A stretch of DNA of 64,000 bases, from contig JAPKYA010000002.1 in the NCBI GenBank assembly GCA_026394565.1, forward strand, positions 1 to 64,000, in the 5' to 3' direction. Origin of the DNA: Methanothrix sp. GTDB taxonomy: Archaea; Halobacteriota; Methanosarcinia; Methanotrichales; Methanotrichaceae. Position numbers and translations under genes: made by a program. The notes under the pieces were generated by a model. The model made no database searches. It was not told the origin of the DNA and worked only from the letters and a program-made list of their open reading frames with translations. Positions 49,144 through 59,011 of the stretch are shown here, in pieces; positions within the stretch are counted from its first letter, which is position 1; each line of letters starts with the position of its first letter.

Positions 49144-50706
49144 ATGAAGCTCAGAATCGTCTTTGATGTTATCGGCACCGTGCTGAAGATCATGGGGTTG
49201 TTGCTATTAGTGCCGGGATTCGTCTCTGCTTACTACCATGAAACCAGTGGGATTGCCGCCTTTGCCCTGACCTCCCTGCTCTCCATAGGTACAGGCATCA
49301 TCCTCAGTCGGCTGGGGACAAAAGGAGATGTGGGCAACAAAGAGGCCTTCGCCGCCGTCTCCTTGGGATGGCTCTCTGCCACTTTCTTCGGAGCTTTGCC
49401 CTTTGTATTTCAGGGCTTGCGGCCAGTCGATGCTCTCTTTGAATCCGTATCGGGCTTCTCGGCAACTGGAGCTACGATTCTGGTAGAATCAAACGCCAGA
49501 GGGTACTACATTGTCAATTCCACTCTGGTCGATAATAGTATCTGCACCGCTCTTATGAATGAGGTGACCGGCGACCTGGCTGGCTACAATATCGCCTTCC
49601 AGGCCATGAATAGCCAAACATTTTACGGCCTGCTCTTCTGGCGCTCCTTCCAGCAGCTCATTGGGGGTCTGGGCATAATTTTGATGGTGGTGGCCATCTT
49701 TCCCCAGCTGCGTGTGGCCGGCCGCCAGCTCTACCGGGCGGAGACGGTGGGACCATCCAAGGAGACCATCACGCCGCGTGCCACGGCCACGGCCAGGATC
49801 CTCTGGAAGGTTTATCTGCTCTTCAATGCCCTGGAGATCGTCCTGCTGATCGCAGTAGGAATGCCGATTTACGATGCGGTCTGCACCGCATTCTCGACTC
49901 TGGCGACAGGCGGCTTCTCTCCCCAAGCATCCAGCCTGGTCGCCTACCACAGCCCCCTCATAGAGGCCATAGTTGCCGTCTTTATCATCCTCGGCATGTC
50001 GAGCTTCACCCTTCACTACAAGGTGCTGACCTCAGATCGTTTAGCCTGGTTCAGAGATGCAGAGTTCAGGTTCATGCTTGCCATCCTGGCCATCACCACC
50101 ACAGTCCTGCTCTTCTTTGGCGGGATAGATGGGGGCCTGATGGAACGCTTCCGGTTTGCCGCCTTCCATGTTGTTTCCATGATGGGCACGTGCGGCTTCG
50201 TCAATACCCTGGATTATGATAAATGGTCCACAGCCGCCAAGCTGGCTTTGGTCATGGTCATTCTCATAGGAGGCTGCATCGGCTCGACTGCCGGAGGCAT
50301 AAAGGTAGGACGGCTTCTGGTGGACCTGAAGTATGCCTACAATGAGCTTCTCCATATGATTCATCCCCATGCGGTGATGTCGGTCCGCCTGGGAGATGCA
50401 CGGGTACAGGAGGATATCTTGCGACCCATGCTCTTCTACTCCTTCTTCTACCTCGCAACCTGGCTGGCTCTATCTCTGGTCCTGGCCATGGTCTCAGTCG
50501 GCGATTCGCGGGTGGACCTCATGGTGGTGGCCTCGGGAATTGCCTCCTGCATGGGCGGCGTGGGTCCGGGCTTTGGCATTATCACCTTTGATTGGTCGCA
50601 AATGTCGAATGCTGGCAAGATGATAGGCTTCTTTGCCATGTACATCGGCCGGCTGGAGCTGATGCCCATATTCTTATTATTTATCCCGGAACTGTGGAGG
50701 AAATAA
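49144..50706 (+). CDS. trkH: TrkH family potassium uptake protein
   Basis: SVSGFSATGATIL, FATLATGGFSPQ-type loops, GCIGSTAGGIKVGRLL. Confidence 0.94.
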   Translation: MKLRIVFDVIGTVLKIMGLLLLVPGFVSAYYHETSGIAAFALTSLLSIGTGIILSRLGTKGDVGNKEAFAAVSLGWLSATFFGALPFVFQGLRPVDALFESVSGFSATGATILVESNARGYYIVNSTLVDNSICTALMNEVTGDLAGYNIAFQAMNSQTFYGLLFWRSFQQLIGGLGIILMVVAIFPQLRVAGRQLYRAETVGPSKETITPRATATARILWKVYLLFNALEIVLLIAVGMPIYDAVCTAFSTLATGGFSPQASSLVAYHSPLIEAIVAVFIILGMSSFTLHYKVLTSDRLAWFRDAEFRFMLAILAITTTVLLFFGGIDGGLMERFRFAAFHVVSMMGTCGFVNTLDYDKWSTAAKLALVMVILIGGCIGSTAGGIKVGRLLVDLKYAYNELLHMIHPHAVMSVRLGDARVQEDILRPMLFYSFFYLATWLALSLVLAMVSVGDSRVDLMVVASGIASCMGGVGPGFGIITFDWSQMSNAGKMIGFFAMYIGRLELMPIFLLFIPELWRK

Positions 50707-50707
50707 C

Positions 50708-52027
50708 ATGCGCATCTTGATCACCGGAGCTGGCGAGGTAGGTTTTCTCATAGCCAGCGAGCTTTACGCGGGTAATGATGTAACCGTCATAGACAAGGAC
50801 CCGGCTGCCTGTGCCAGGCTGCAGGATATGGATGTGAAGGTCTTGCAGGGCAATTCCGCCAATGCCCGTCTGCTCATTACGGCCGGCATCAATAAAGCGG
50901 ACATAGTAGCGGCCGTGACCGGCAATGACGAGGTGAATGTGATCACCTGCATCATAGCCAGCCATCTCGGCGTGCGCCAGACCATTGCCAGAGTCAGCAA
51001 TCCAGAGTATATTGATCAGCCGGTTCAGGACCGGAAAGAGATAGGCATAAGCTACATGATCTGTCCGGAGCTGGCCATGGCCGAGGATATGGCAAGATCT
51101 CTTTATTTTCCGTCCATGCTCCTGGATAGGGAGCTGGCTGGGGGCAAGGTCGAGCTGATCGAGTTCAAGGTCACCGAAGAAATGCCTCTGCAAGGGCCGG
51201 TGGGTGAGGTCAAGGTCAACCTTCCGGATGGCTGCAAAATCATGGCCATAAACAGAAAGGGAGATATCAGCATACCTTTGAAAGAAGATATGATCATGTC
51301 CAATGATCACCTTTTCCTCCTTTGCGACCCTAAATCTCTTCCCGAACTGAGAAGAATGCTTCACGAAGAGTCCTCACCACATAAGGCCCTGATCGTCGGA
51401 GGCGGAATGGTTGGATTTTACCTGGCGAGCCGGCTGGAGAAGATGGGACTGGACGTGAAACTGATCGAAGTGAATACGGAGCGATGCAGGGAGATTGCTG
51501 ACAAGCTCTCCGGTACTATGATCCTCAATGGAGACGGAACGGATATCTCGCTCTTGAGAGAGGAGGGTGCTGAATATATGGATGTGGTCTTCGCTGTCAC
51601 CGGCCTGGATGAAAAGAACCTGCTCTGCTCTTTGCTCGCCAAGCAGCTTGGTGCAAAGAAAATCCTCTCCCGTGTTAACAGGTATGATTACATAAGGCTC
51701 TTCGAGCTGGTGGGAGTGGACAGAGCGGTCAGCCCGGGACAGGTAACTGCTGATGCCGTGCTGCAGAGGGTGAGCGGAGGAGAAGAGGTGATAACCCTGA
51801 GCGACGAGAGAATGGAGCTGGTGGATTTCATAGCCAAGGCCGGAGCCAAAATCATAGGAAAGAGCATCTCCAAAGAGCTGCCCAAGGACTCCATGGTGGG
51901 CATGATCTTGAGAGATGGAAGACCGATGATGCCCGATGACGGCTTCAAGGTCAGGGAGGGAGACCGCGTCTTTGTCATGTCCATGCCGGAAGTCGTCTCC
52001 AAGGTAAAGAAGCTCTTCGTATCCTGA
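50708..52027 (+). CDS. trkA: Trk system potassium transporter TrkA
   Basis: Two NAD-binding (MRILITGAGEVGFLIASEL; ALIVGGGMVGFYLASRLE) and two TrkA-C domains. Confidence 0.95.
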   Translation: MRILITGAGEVGFLIASELYAGNDVTVIDKDPAACARLQDMDVKVLQGNSANARLLITAGINKADIVAAVTGNDEVNVITCIIASHLGVRQTIARVSNPEYIDQPVQDRKEIGISYMICPELAMAEDMARSLYFPSMLLDRELAGGKVELIEFKVTEEMPLQGPVGEVKVNLPDGCKIMAINRKGDISIPLKEDMIMSNDHLFLLCDPKSLPELRRMLHEESSPHKALIVGGGMVGFYLASRLEKMGLDVKLIEVNTERCREIADKLSGTMILNGDGTDISLLREEGAEYMDVVFAVTGLDEKNLLCSLLAKQLGAKKILSRVNRYDYIRLFELVGVDRAVSPGQVTADAVLQRVSGGEEVITLSDERMELVDFIAKAGAKIIGKSISKELPKDSMVGMILRDGRPMMPDDGFKVREGDRVFVMSMPEVVSKVKKLFVS

Positions 52028-52110
52028 GCATACCTTTTTTATAGCAAGGTGAGAAGAGATCTGCCTACAAAAGGAGGATGCTCTCCGGCCCCCTGGGGCG
52101 GCATTGTTCG

Positions 52111-53679
52111 ATGAGGGTCAGGGTATTTCTTCGGCTATTCGCATCGCTTTCAAAGATCTTAGCGGTCTTGCTGCTGATACCGGGGGCTGTCGCCGCCTAT
52201 TATGGAGAGACGGGGGGCGTGATCGCCTTCGCCGTAACATCTCTTCTCACCCTGGCCTCAGGAATAGCCCTGGGACGGCTCTCCACGAAGGAGGAGCCGG
52301 GCTTAAAAGAGGGTTTTGCGCTCGTTGCCCTGGGCTGGCTGGGAGCTGCCTTCTTCGGGGCTCTGCCTTACGTCTTCCTGGGGCTCAGCCTCATCGACGG
52401 CCTTTTCGAGTCCATGTCGGCCTTTACCACTACCGGCTCCTCCATACTCATGGAGTCGAACGCCCAGGGGTACTGGATCATCAATTCAACTCTTGCCGAC
52501 AGCAGCTTGGCGCATCAACTGGAGCTGGGTCTGGCCTGGCTGATGGAAAACTCCACACTGCTTCAGATAAGAGGCAGCCCTGACAAGACCTACATGGGGC
52601 TGCTCTTCTGGAGGTCCTTTGCCCAGTGGCTGGGCGGAATGGGGATAATACTATTATTCGTAGCCATATTGCCCCGCCTGGGCGTGGCTGGACGCCAGCT
52701 CTACCGGGCAGAGGTGCCGGGTCCTGACAAGGATGCTCTGACGCCGCGCATAAAGCAGACCGCCCGGGTGCTCTGGGTGGTGTACATCCTCATGACCGTA
52801 GCTGAGATCGCGCTACTCTACATGGCAAAAATGCCCCTCTTCGACTCGCTCTGCAATACCTTTGCTTCCATGGCCACGGGCGGCTTCTCGCCGCAGGGCT
52901 TGAGCATAGCCGCTTATAGGAGCTGGATCATCGATGCCATTGTCACTTTATTCATGTTTTTAGCCGGGGCCAATTTCGCCCTGCATTACAGAATGCTCAC
53001 CTCCGACCGAAAAGCCCTTGTTAGGGACCCTGAGTTCAGATTCTATACTTTGATCGTACTGGCGACAACATTGATCATCGTCCTCTGGGGTGGATTGGAG
53101 GGTGATATTTGGCGCAAGATTCAGCTGGCGGGCTTCCAGGTAGTCTCCGTCATGACCACCACCGGCTTTGCCACGACGGACTTCGACCGGTGGACGGCAG
53201 CGGCCAAGTTCACTCTGATGCTGCTTATGATCATAGGCGCATGTGCCGGGTCCACGGGCGGAGCCATCAAGGTGGTAAGAATACTATTGGTTCTGAAGAG
53301 CGCCTACCGCGAGCTGCTTCATTCCCTGCACCCCAAGGCAGTCATTCCTCTGAAGCTGGGGGGGGTTTCTGTCAAGGATGAGGTTCTGCGGCCCAGCAAC
53401 ATCTTCGTGGCCACGTACATCATCATCTTTGCCCTGGCATCGCTGCTTTTGGCCATCATCTCCTACGACGATCCGCAGATGAACATCGAGTCTATTCTTT
53501 CTGCGGTGGCGACTACACTAGGCAATGCCGGGCCGGGCTTTGGCAGTGTGGGACCGATGTTGAGCTTTGCCGAGATTCATCCTGCCGGAAAGATGCTGCT
53601 CTTCTTTTGCATGTGGATCGGCAGGCTGGAGATAGTGACAGCCCTGATGCTGCTGGTGCCGGAGTTTTGGAAGAAATAA
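52111..53679 (+). CDS. TrkH family potassium uptake protein (second paralog)
   Basis: SMSAFTTTGSSIL, ATGGFSPQGLSI, GACAGSTGGAIKVVRIL. Start at the MRVRVF Met. Confidence 0.94.
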   Translation: MRVRVFLRLFASLSKILAVLLLIPGAVAAYYGETGGVIAFAVTSLLTLASGIALGRLSTKEEPGLKEGFALVALGWLGAAFFGALPYVFLGLSLIDGLFESMSAFTTTGSSILMESNAQGYWIINSTLADSSLAHQLELGLAWLMENSTLLQIRGSPDKTYMGLLFWRSFAQWLGGMGIILLFVAILPRLGVAGRQLYRAEVPGPDKDALTPRIKQTARVLWVVYILMTVAEIALLYMAKMPLFDSLCNTFASMATGGFSPQGLSIAAYRSWIIDAIVTLFMFLAGANFALHYRMLTSDRKALVRDPEFRFYTLIVLATTLIIVLWGGLEGDIWRKIQLAGFQVVSVMTTTGFATTDFDRWTAAAKFTLMLLMIIGACAGSTGGAIKVVRILLVLKSAYRELLHSLHPKAVIPLKLGGVSVKDEVLRPSNIFVATYIIIFALASLLLAIISYDDPQMNIESILSAVATTLGNAGPGFGSVGPMLSFAEIHPAGKMLLFFCMWIGRLEIVTALMLLVPEFWKK

Positions 53680-53734
53680 GATGTTTTTCAAGGAGTTTGG
53701 CGAAAGCTTCGTCTTCAACAACGCCGGGACGGTC

Positions 53735-53903
53735 CTAGTACAGCGAGGCTCAAATAAATCCATGAATGTGAGTGGATAAAAGAGTCGTCGTGAACGGCTG
53801 ATTGTTCTTCGCGCCTTCGCGGCTTCGCGCGAGATTCCTTTTCACGCGAAGGCGCGAAGCCGCGAAGTCAAACCGTTGGTTTATTTCGGCCTCGCTGTAC
53901 TAG
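53735..53903. mobile_element. MITE-like element with terminal inverted repeats and CTAG flanks
   Basis: CTAG|TACAGCGAGGCTCAAATAAATC ... GGTTTATTTCGGCCTCGCTGTA|CTAG; internal 16-bp perfect stem CTTCGCGGCTTCGCGC (53815-53830) / GCGCGAAGCCGCGAAG (53852-53867). Confidence 0.75.
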
Positions 53904-55351
53904 AGCTTTAGCCCAAAATGCTTGTGCCCGGGCCGCAGCCCCGAAATCACTGCGGCCAGGAGGGTGACGGCAAAGGAGGCCAGAAAGGCCTCATGCATGC
54001 CCGCCTCGAATGCGGCCAGGGGTGCGCCGCTCATTCCTCCCCCGTAGAGGAAAACGCGGAACATGACGTCCTCGGGAATGCGACTCAGCACCAGGGGAAA
54101 GACAATGGCGATGCTGAGCATCTGGCCGGTGTTCATCAGCATAGAGTTGATGCCCGCGGCCATGCCCCTTTTTTCCGGAGGCACTGAGGACATGATGGCG
54201 TTGGTGTTGGGCGAAGCGAAGAGGCCCGAGCCTCCGCCCATGAGCGCCTGGTAGAGGGCCAGCAGCCAGTAGGGCGTGCTGCTCACTACAGTGCTCAGGC
54301 CCAGCAGGCCGAGGCCGGAGATGAGCAGCCCGGTGGTGGCCAGCCCCCGAGAGCCGTATTTGTCTGAGAGGTAGCCTGAGACCGGCCCCACGAGCATGAA
54401 TGCGGCTCCGAAGGGGGCCATCATGATTCCGGCCCAGAGGGGATCGAGGCCGTAAGGCCCCTGCAGGAAGAAGATGAGGACGAAGAGCACAGCGCCGCGG
54501 GCGAGGCCGTTGATGGCATTGGCGGCACTGGCACAGGCAAAGAGCCTGTCCTGGAAGAGCCGAAAATCCATCATGGGCTGCACGGCCTGTCTTTCCCAGA
54601 TGAAGAAGGCAGCCAGGCCGAAGAGGGCAAAGGCAAAGAGAGCATAGACGTAGGCCTGGTCGATGAGCGGAAAGGCCACCAGGGAAGCCGCCAGCAGCAG
54701 CGAGCCCAGACCAAATGTGAAGGTGAGGCTGCCCGGCCAGTCGAAGCGCTGCATAGTAGGCAGGGAGACGGGCTCGCGAAGCCGCAGAATGCCCCAGACG
54801 GTTCCGGCAGCGCCTAAAGGCACATTGATCAGGAAGACCCAGCGCCAGTCGATGGCCGTGAGAATGCCACCAATGACCGGCCCCATGAGAAAGCCTGCGG
54901 AAAAGGCGATGGTGTTCACTCCCAGGCCCAGGCCCACCCGCCCTTTGCGAAAGGCATCGGTGACGATGGCTGCACTGTTGGTGAAGAGCAGGGCACCGCC
55001 CACTCCCTGGATCATGCGGTATGCCACCAGGTCCCAGCCCTGGAACTGAGGCTGAGAGAGGCCGCAAAGGAGAGAGCCCAATGTGAAAACGGCAAAGCCG
55101 GCGTTGTAGAGGTTCTTGCGGCCGAACATGTCTGCCAGACGCCCAACCACGGGCACCAGCGCCGTGGTGATGAGCATGAAGCCCAGCATCACCCACATGA
55201 CTGTCATGAATCCGGCATGAAGCTCTATCATGATATCCGGCAGGGCGATAAGCAGGGCTGAGCCCTGAATGGAGGCGAGCAATGCTCCAACGGTGGTGAC
55301 GGAGAGCGCAACCCACTCGTAGCCGCGCCAGTTTTCTTCTTCTGATGGCAT
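53900..55351 (-). CDS. MFS transporter, DHA2/EmrB-QacA type
   Basis: SIQGSALLIALPDIMIELHAG, GRLADMFGRKNLYNAGFAVFTLGSLLCG, GAGTVWGILRLREP. Start chosen at the MPSEEEN Met. Confidence 0.93.
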   Translation of the reverse strand: MPSEEENWRGYEWVALSVTTVGALLASIQGSALLIALPDIMIELHAGFMTVMWVMLGFMLITTALVPVVGRLADMFGRKNLYNAGFAVFTLGSLLCGLSQPQFQGWDLVAYRMIQGVGGALLFTNSAAIVTDAFRKGRVGLGLGVNTIAFSAGFLMGPVIGGILTAIDWRWVFLINVPLGAAGTVWGILRLREPVSLPTMQRFDWPGSLTFTFGLGSLLLAASLVAFPLIDQAYVYALFAFALFGLAAFFIWERQAVQPMMDFRLFQDRLFACASAANAINGLARGAVLFVLIFFLQGPYGLDPLWAGIMMAPFGAAFMLVGPVSGYLSDKYGSRGLATTGLLISGLGLLGLSTVVSSTPYWLLALYQALMGGGSGLFASPNTNAIMSSVPPEKRGMAAGINSMLMNTGQMLSIAIVFPLVLSRIPEDVMFRVFLYGGGMSGAPLAAFEAGMHEAFLASFAVTLLAAVISGLRPGHKHFGLKL

Positions 55352-55414
55352 AATAGCTGAGGCTAAAGCCGGGACCAATTTGTATTTAACGGTATAGACA
55401 AAATAATTTGAACC

Positions 55415-56617
55415 ATGAAAGTCCTCCTCTTCGACCCCAGCGCCGGAGCCTCCGGAGACATGATCATGGCCTCTCTCCTGGACCTGGGGGCAGATGCCGA
55501 TGCCGTCCGTGGGGCAGTTGAGTCGGTAGGCTGCGCGCTGGAGGTCTCCCGCCAGGAGAAGAGCCACATCATGGCCTGCCGGGCTCGTGTCATCTCGGAC
55601 CGGAGATACCAATCACTGGACGAGGCCAAATCCATTCTGCAGAATTCCAGCCTGGAGGGCAAAGCACTGGAAAAAGCGCTTTTTGCCCTGAACATCCTGG
55701 CAGTGGCAGAGAGCCGGGTGCACGGCGTGGCCAAAGAGGAGGCCCGGTTTCATGAGATCGGCGCCCTGGATGCGCTGGCGGATATCGCCGGAGCCTGCGC
55801 GGCATGGCATTGCCTGGCCGCAGAGCGCGTACTCTCCCGGCCCGTCTCTGTCGGCGGCGGCTTTGTACAGTCAGCGCACGGCCTTCTTGCCGTGCCTGGG
55901 CCGGCTGCACTGGAGATTTTGCGATCTCACGAAATTCCCTGGAAGGGGGGCCCGGTAGAAGAGGAGCTGCTCACCCCCACGGGCGCAGCCCTGCTGGCAA
56001 CTCTCGTCGATGAGTTTGTGCCAGACTTTCCCCTCATCCGGGCGGAGAGGGTGGGCTACGGAGCCGGAAAAAGGGAGCTGATCCTGCCCAATGTGCTGCG
56101 GGCCATAGTCGCAGACAGCCTCCAGGCGAAGGCAGGGCAAAATCACGGGCCGCAGGGCGATCGCATTGTGCAACTGGAGACCAATGTGGACGATGTGACT
56201 GGCGAGGTGCTGGGCCATTTGATAGAGTTGCTCATGCAGGCCGGGGCCTTGGATGTCTCAGTTCTGCCTGCCCTGATGAAGAAGGGGCGCGCCGGATTTG
56301 TGATCAGGGCCATTGTCCGGCAGGAAGAGACGGAATTGCTGGCGAAAATTATGATCAGGGAGACAGGCTCCCTGGGCGTGCGTGTTTTTCCCAGCATTCA
56401 CCGCCTGGTGGCGGAGCGGGAGCAAAGAAATGTGCCGGTGGAGATATGCGGCCGCATCTACCAGGCTCAGGTGAAGGTGAGCCGGATGGAAGGCGAGCTC
56501 TTAAGCGTCAAGCCCGAGTACGAGGACTGCAAGAGAATAGCTGACGAGACAGATCAGCCGCTACGCATGGTCATCAAAAAAGTGGAAGAGGCGGGGTGGC
56601 GGGCAGTAGCCCCCTAA
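55415..56617 (+). CDS. larC: Nickel pincer cofactor biosynthesis protein LarC (DUF111)
   Basis: LLFDPSAGASGDMIMASLLDLGAD, HEIGALDALADIAGA, LETNVDDVTGEVLGHLIELLMQAGALDVS. Confidence 0.93.
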   Translation: MKVLLFDPSAGASGDMIMASLLDLGADADAVRGAVESVGCALEVSRQEKSHIMACRARVISDRRYQSLDEAKSILQNSSLEGKALEKALFALNILAVAESRVHGVAKEEARFHEIGALDALADIAGACAAWHCLAAERVLSRPVSVGGGFVQSAHGLLAVPGPAALEILRSHEIPWKGGPVEEELLTPTGAALLATLVDEFVPDFPLIRAERVGYGAGKRELILPNVLRAIVADSLQAKAGQNHGPQGDRIVQLETNVDDVTGEVLGHLIELLMQAGALDVSVLPALMKKGRAGFVIRAIVRQEETELLAKIMIRETGSLGVRVFPSIHRLVAEREQRNVPVEICGRIYQAQVKVSRMEGELLSVKPEYEDCKRIADETDQPLRMVIKKVEEAGWRAVAP

Positions 56618-56819
56618 TTCGTGCCATCCCTTCTAACATATATCTTATTTTATTACTATGCCGCCGGACCAACTCGCCTCTTTAGCTGCATTGATTCTTA
56701 TCACTGACTTATAATACTAATATAGTCAGGATTGTAGTTGATATTATATATACTTTTCGTAAATAATAATAGTAGCAATCGCAAGTTTGATTAATCTGCC
56801 CCGTAGGATTGCTCTTCTC

Positions 56820-58088
56820 ATGCATATTGACTCCTCCATCCGGCTCTTTGATTGCGCCAAAAAGCTGATGCCCGGCGGCGTATCCAGCCCTGTACGCGCC
56901 ATCTCACCCTGCCCCTTTTACACGGCCCGAGCAGACGGCCCCTATTTGTGGGATGTGGACGCAAATCGGTACATCGATTACTGCTTAGCATACGGACCCA
57001 TGATCTTGGGCCATCGCCATCCGGCCATTATACAGGCCGTGACCGATCAGATGAGCCGCGGCTGGCTTTATGGAACGCCCTCCCAGTTGGAGGTTGCTGC
57101 GGCACAGAGAATCACCCGGCTTTACCCCAGCATGGAAATGGCGAGATTCGTCAGCTCCGGCACTGAGGCCACCATGGCTGCCATTCGCGTAGCGCGCGGC
57201 GCTACAGGCCGGGATAAAATCATCAAGATCGAGGGTGGCTTTCACGGGGCGCATGACAGCGTCCTGGTGAAGGCCGGCTCGGGAGCTACGACTTTAGGCA
57301 TTCCCGATTCTAGAGGCGTGCCTGTCGATACGGCCAAGAACACTCTGCAGGTGCCCTACAATGACCTGGAGGCCCTGGAGAGAGTGCTGAAGAGCAATCC
57401 CGGCCAGATCGCCTGCCTGATCATGGAGCCCGTCTTGGGCAACATCGGTCCGGTGCTGCCGGAGAAGGGCTACCTGGAGGGCGTGCGGCATCTTACCAAG
57501 GAGCATGATGTGCTTCTCATCTTCGACGAGGTCATAACCGGTTTCCGGCTGGCCCTGGGCGGAGCGCAGGAGCTCTTCGGCATTAAGCCCGATCTTACCA
57601 CCTTGGGCAAGATCATAGGTGGGGGCTTTCCCGTGGGCATCTTTGGCGGACGGCGCGATCTAATGGAGCAGGTAGCGCCCGGCGGTGGAATCTACCAGGC
57701 AGGAACCTTCAACGGCAGTCCTGTCTCTTTAGCCGCCGGCATGGCCACCCTGGACGTCCTGGAAAAGGAAAAAGTTCTGGAGAAGCTCAATGCCACGGGA
57801 ATGCAGATGAGAAAAGGGCTGCAAGAGATTGTAGAGGACCTGCGGCTCTCCTACAGCGTTGTCGGCATCGCCTCCATGTTCAAGATATTCTTTGGAGAGG
57901 AGCCTCACAATTATACACAGGCCCTGAAATGCGACAAAGCCAGCTATCTGGCCTTTTTCCGTCGCATGCTCGATGCCGGCATTTTCCTGACCCCCAGCCA
58001 GTATGAAACTGATTTCATATCGGCAGCCCATGGCCCGGAGGTAATACAAACCACCCTGGAGGCGTGCCGGTCCTGTCTGAAAAGCTAA
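56820..58088 (+). CDS. hemL: Glutamate-1-semialdehyde 2,1-aminomutase
   Basis: [81 protein letters not shown]. Confidence 0.96.
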   Translation: MHIDSSIRLFDCAKKLMPGGVSSPVRAISPCPFYTARADGPYLWDVDANRYIDYCLAYGPMILGHRHPAIIQAVTDQMSRGWLYGTPSQLEVAAAQRITRLYPSMEMARFVSSGTEATMAAIRVARGATGRDKIIKIEGGFHGAHDSVLVKAGSGATTLGIPDSRGVPVDTAKNTLQVPYNDLEALERVLKSNPGQIACLIMEPVLGNIGPVLPEKGYLEGVRHLTKEHDVLLIFDEVITGFRLALGGAQELFGIKPDLTTLGKIIGGGFPVGIFGGRRDLMEQVAPGGGIYQAGTFNGSPVSLAAGMATLDVLEKEKVLEKLNATGMQMRKGLQEIVEDLRLSYSVVGIASMFKIFFGEEPHNYTQALKCDKASYLAFFRRMLDAGIFLTPSQYETDFISAAHGPEVIQTTLEACRSCLKS

Positions 58089-59011
58089 TCGTGGGCAGCC
58101 GGGGTAGCCCTCTGGCGTTGCGCCAGACAGAGATTGTGCGGGAGAGGCTTCTATCCCTGGGCATAGAGACGGAGCGGACCCTGGTCAAGACCAGCGGAGA
58201 TGTATTCCTGGACAAGCCTCTGCACCAGCTCACCGGCTTTGGCGTCTTCGTGGCGGAGATAGACGAGCGCATGCTCAGCGGCGAGATCGATTTAGCCGTG
58301 CACAGCATGAAGGACCTGCCCACAAAAAGGCCGGAAGAGCTGATTATCTCTGCGATATTGAAACGCGATTCGCCCTATGATATAATGCTCTGCAGGGACG
58401 GCTCGGTGAAAAGCTTGGAAGAGCTGAAAGAGGGGGCGACCGTAGGCACCTCCAGCATGCGACGCACGGCGCAGCTGCGCCGGGCCAGGCCTGATCTGCA
58501 GATAATAAATTTGCGGGGAAATCTGCAGACTCGAATTCGCAAACTGTTTGAGGGAGACTACGATGCCATTGTCCTGGCGAAGGCCGGTCTGGAGAGGATG
58601 GGACAGGAGTTGGATTATGTGCCGCTGGATGGGGAGAGATTCGTTCCCTCAGCCAACCAGGGAACCATAATAGTCGTAGCCAGGAAGGGATCGAAGGCCG
58701 AATTTCATTCCCGATCGCTGGATGATGCGCACAGCAGAGTTGAAACCATGATAGAGCGTAAGATCCTGGAGACGGTAGGAGGCGGCTGCGTGGTGCCCAT
58801 GGCTGTGCACGCCTCAGCCAAGAACGACCAGGCCCGTGTCATTGCCGAGGTTCTCTCCTTAGACGGCAAGAGGTTTGTGCGATTGGATGAAAATATCTCT
58901 TTGCAGGAAGGTGATCCCCTGAGCCGGGCAGAGGATATGGGGCGAAGGCTCATGATGATGGGTGGACGAGAGCTGGTAGATGAGGCGGTGAAGGTATTTG
59001 GCACGCGGTAA
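58064..59011 (+). CDS. hemC: Hydroxymethylbilane synthase
   Basis: [65 protein letters not shown] start overlaps hemL. Confidence 0.96.
   Translation: MPVLSEKLIVGSRGSPLALRQTEIVRERLLSLGIETERTLVKTSGDVFLDKPLHQLTGFGVFVAEIDERMLSGEIDLAVHSMKDLPTKRPEELIISAILKRDSPYDIMLCRDGSVKSLEELKEGATVGTSSMRRTAQLRRARPDLQIINLRGNLQTRIRKLFEGDYDAIVLAKAGLERMGQELDYVPLDGERFVPSANQGTIIVVARKGSKAEFHSRSLDDAHSRVETMIERKILETVGGGCVVPMAVHASAKNDQARVIAEVLSLDGKRFVRLDENISLQEGDPLSRAEDMGRRLMMMGGRELVDEAVKVFGTR

Noticed and set aside
53991-55316. 441-aa minus-strand ORF in another frame of the MFS gene
   Set aside because: Overlapping frame of a GC-rich gene; low-complexity His/Arg/Pro/Ser composition, no TM pattern.
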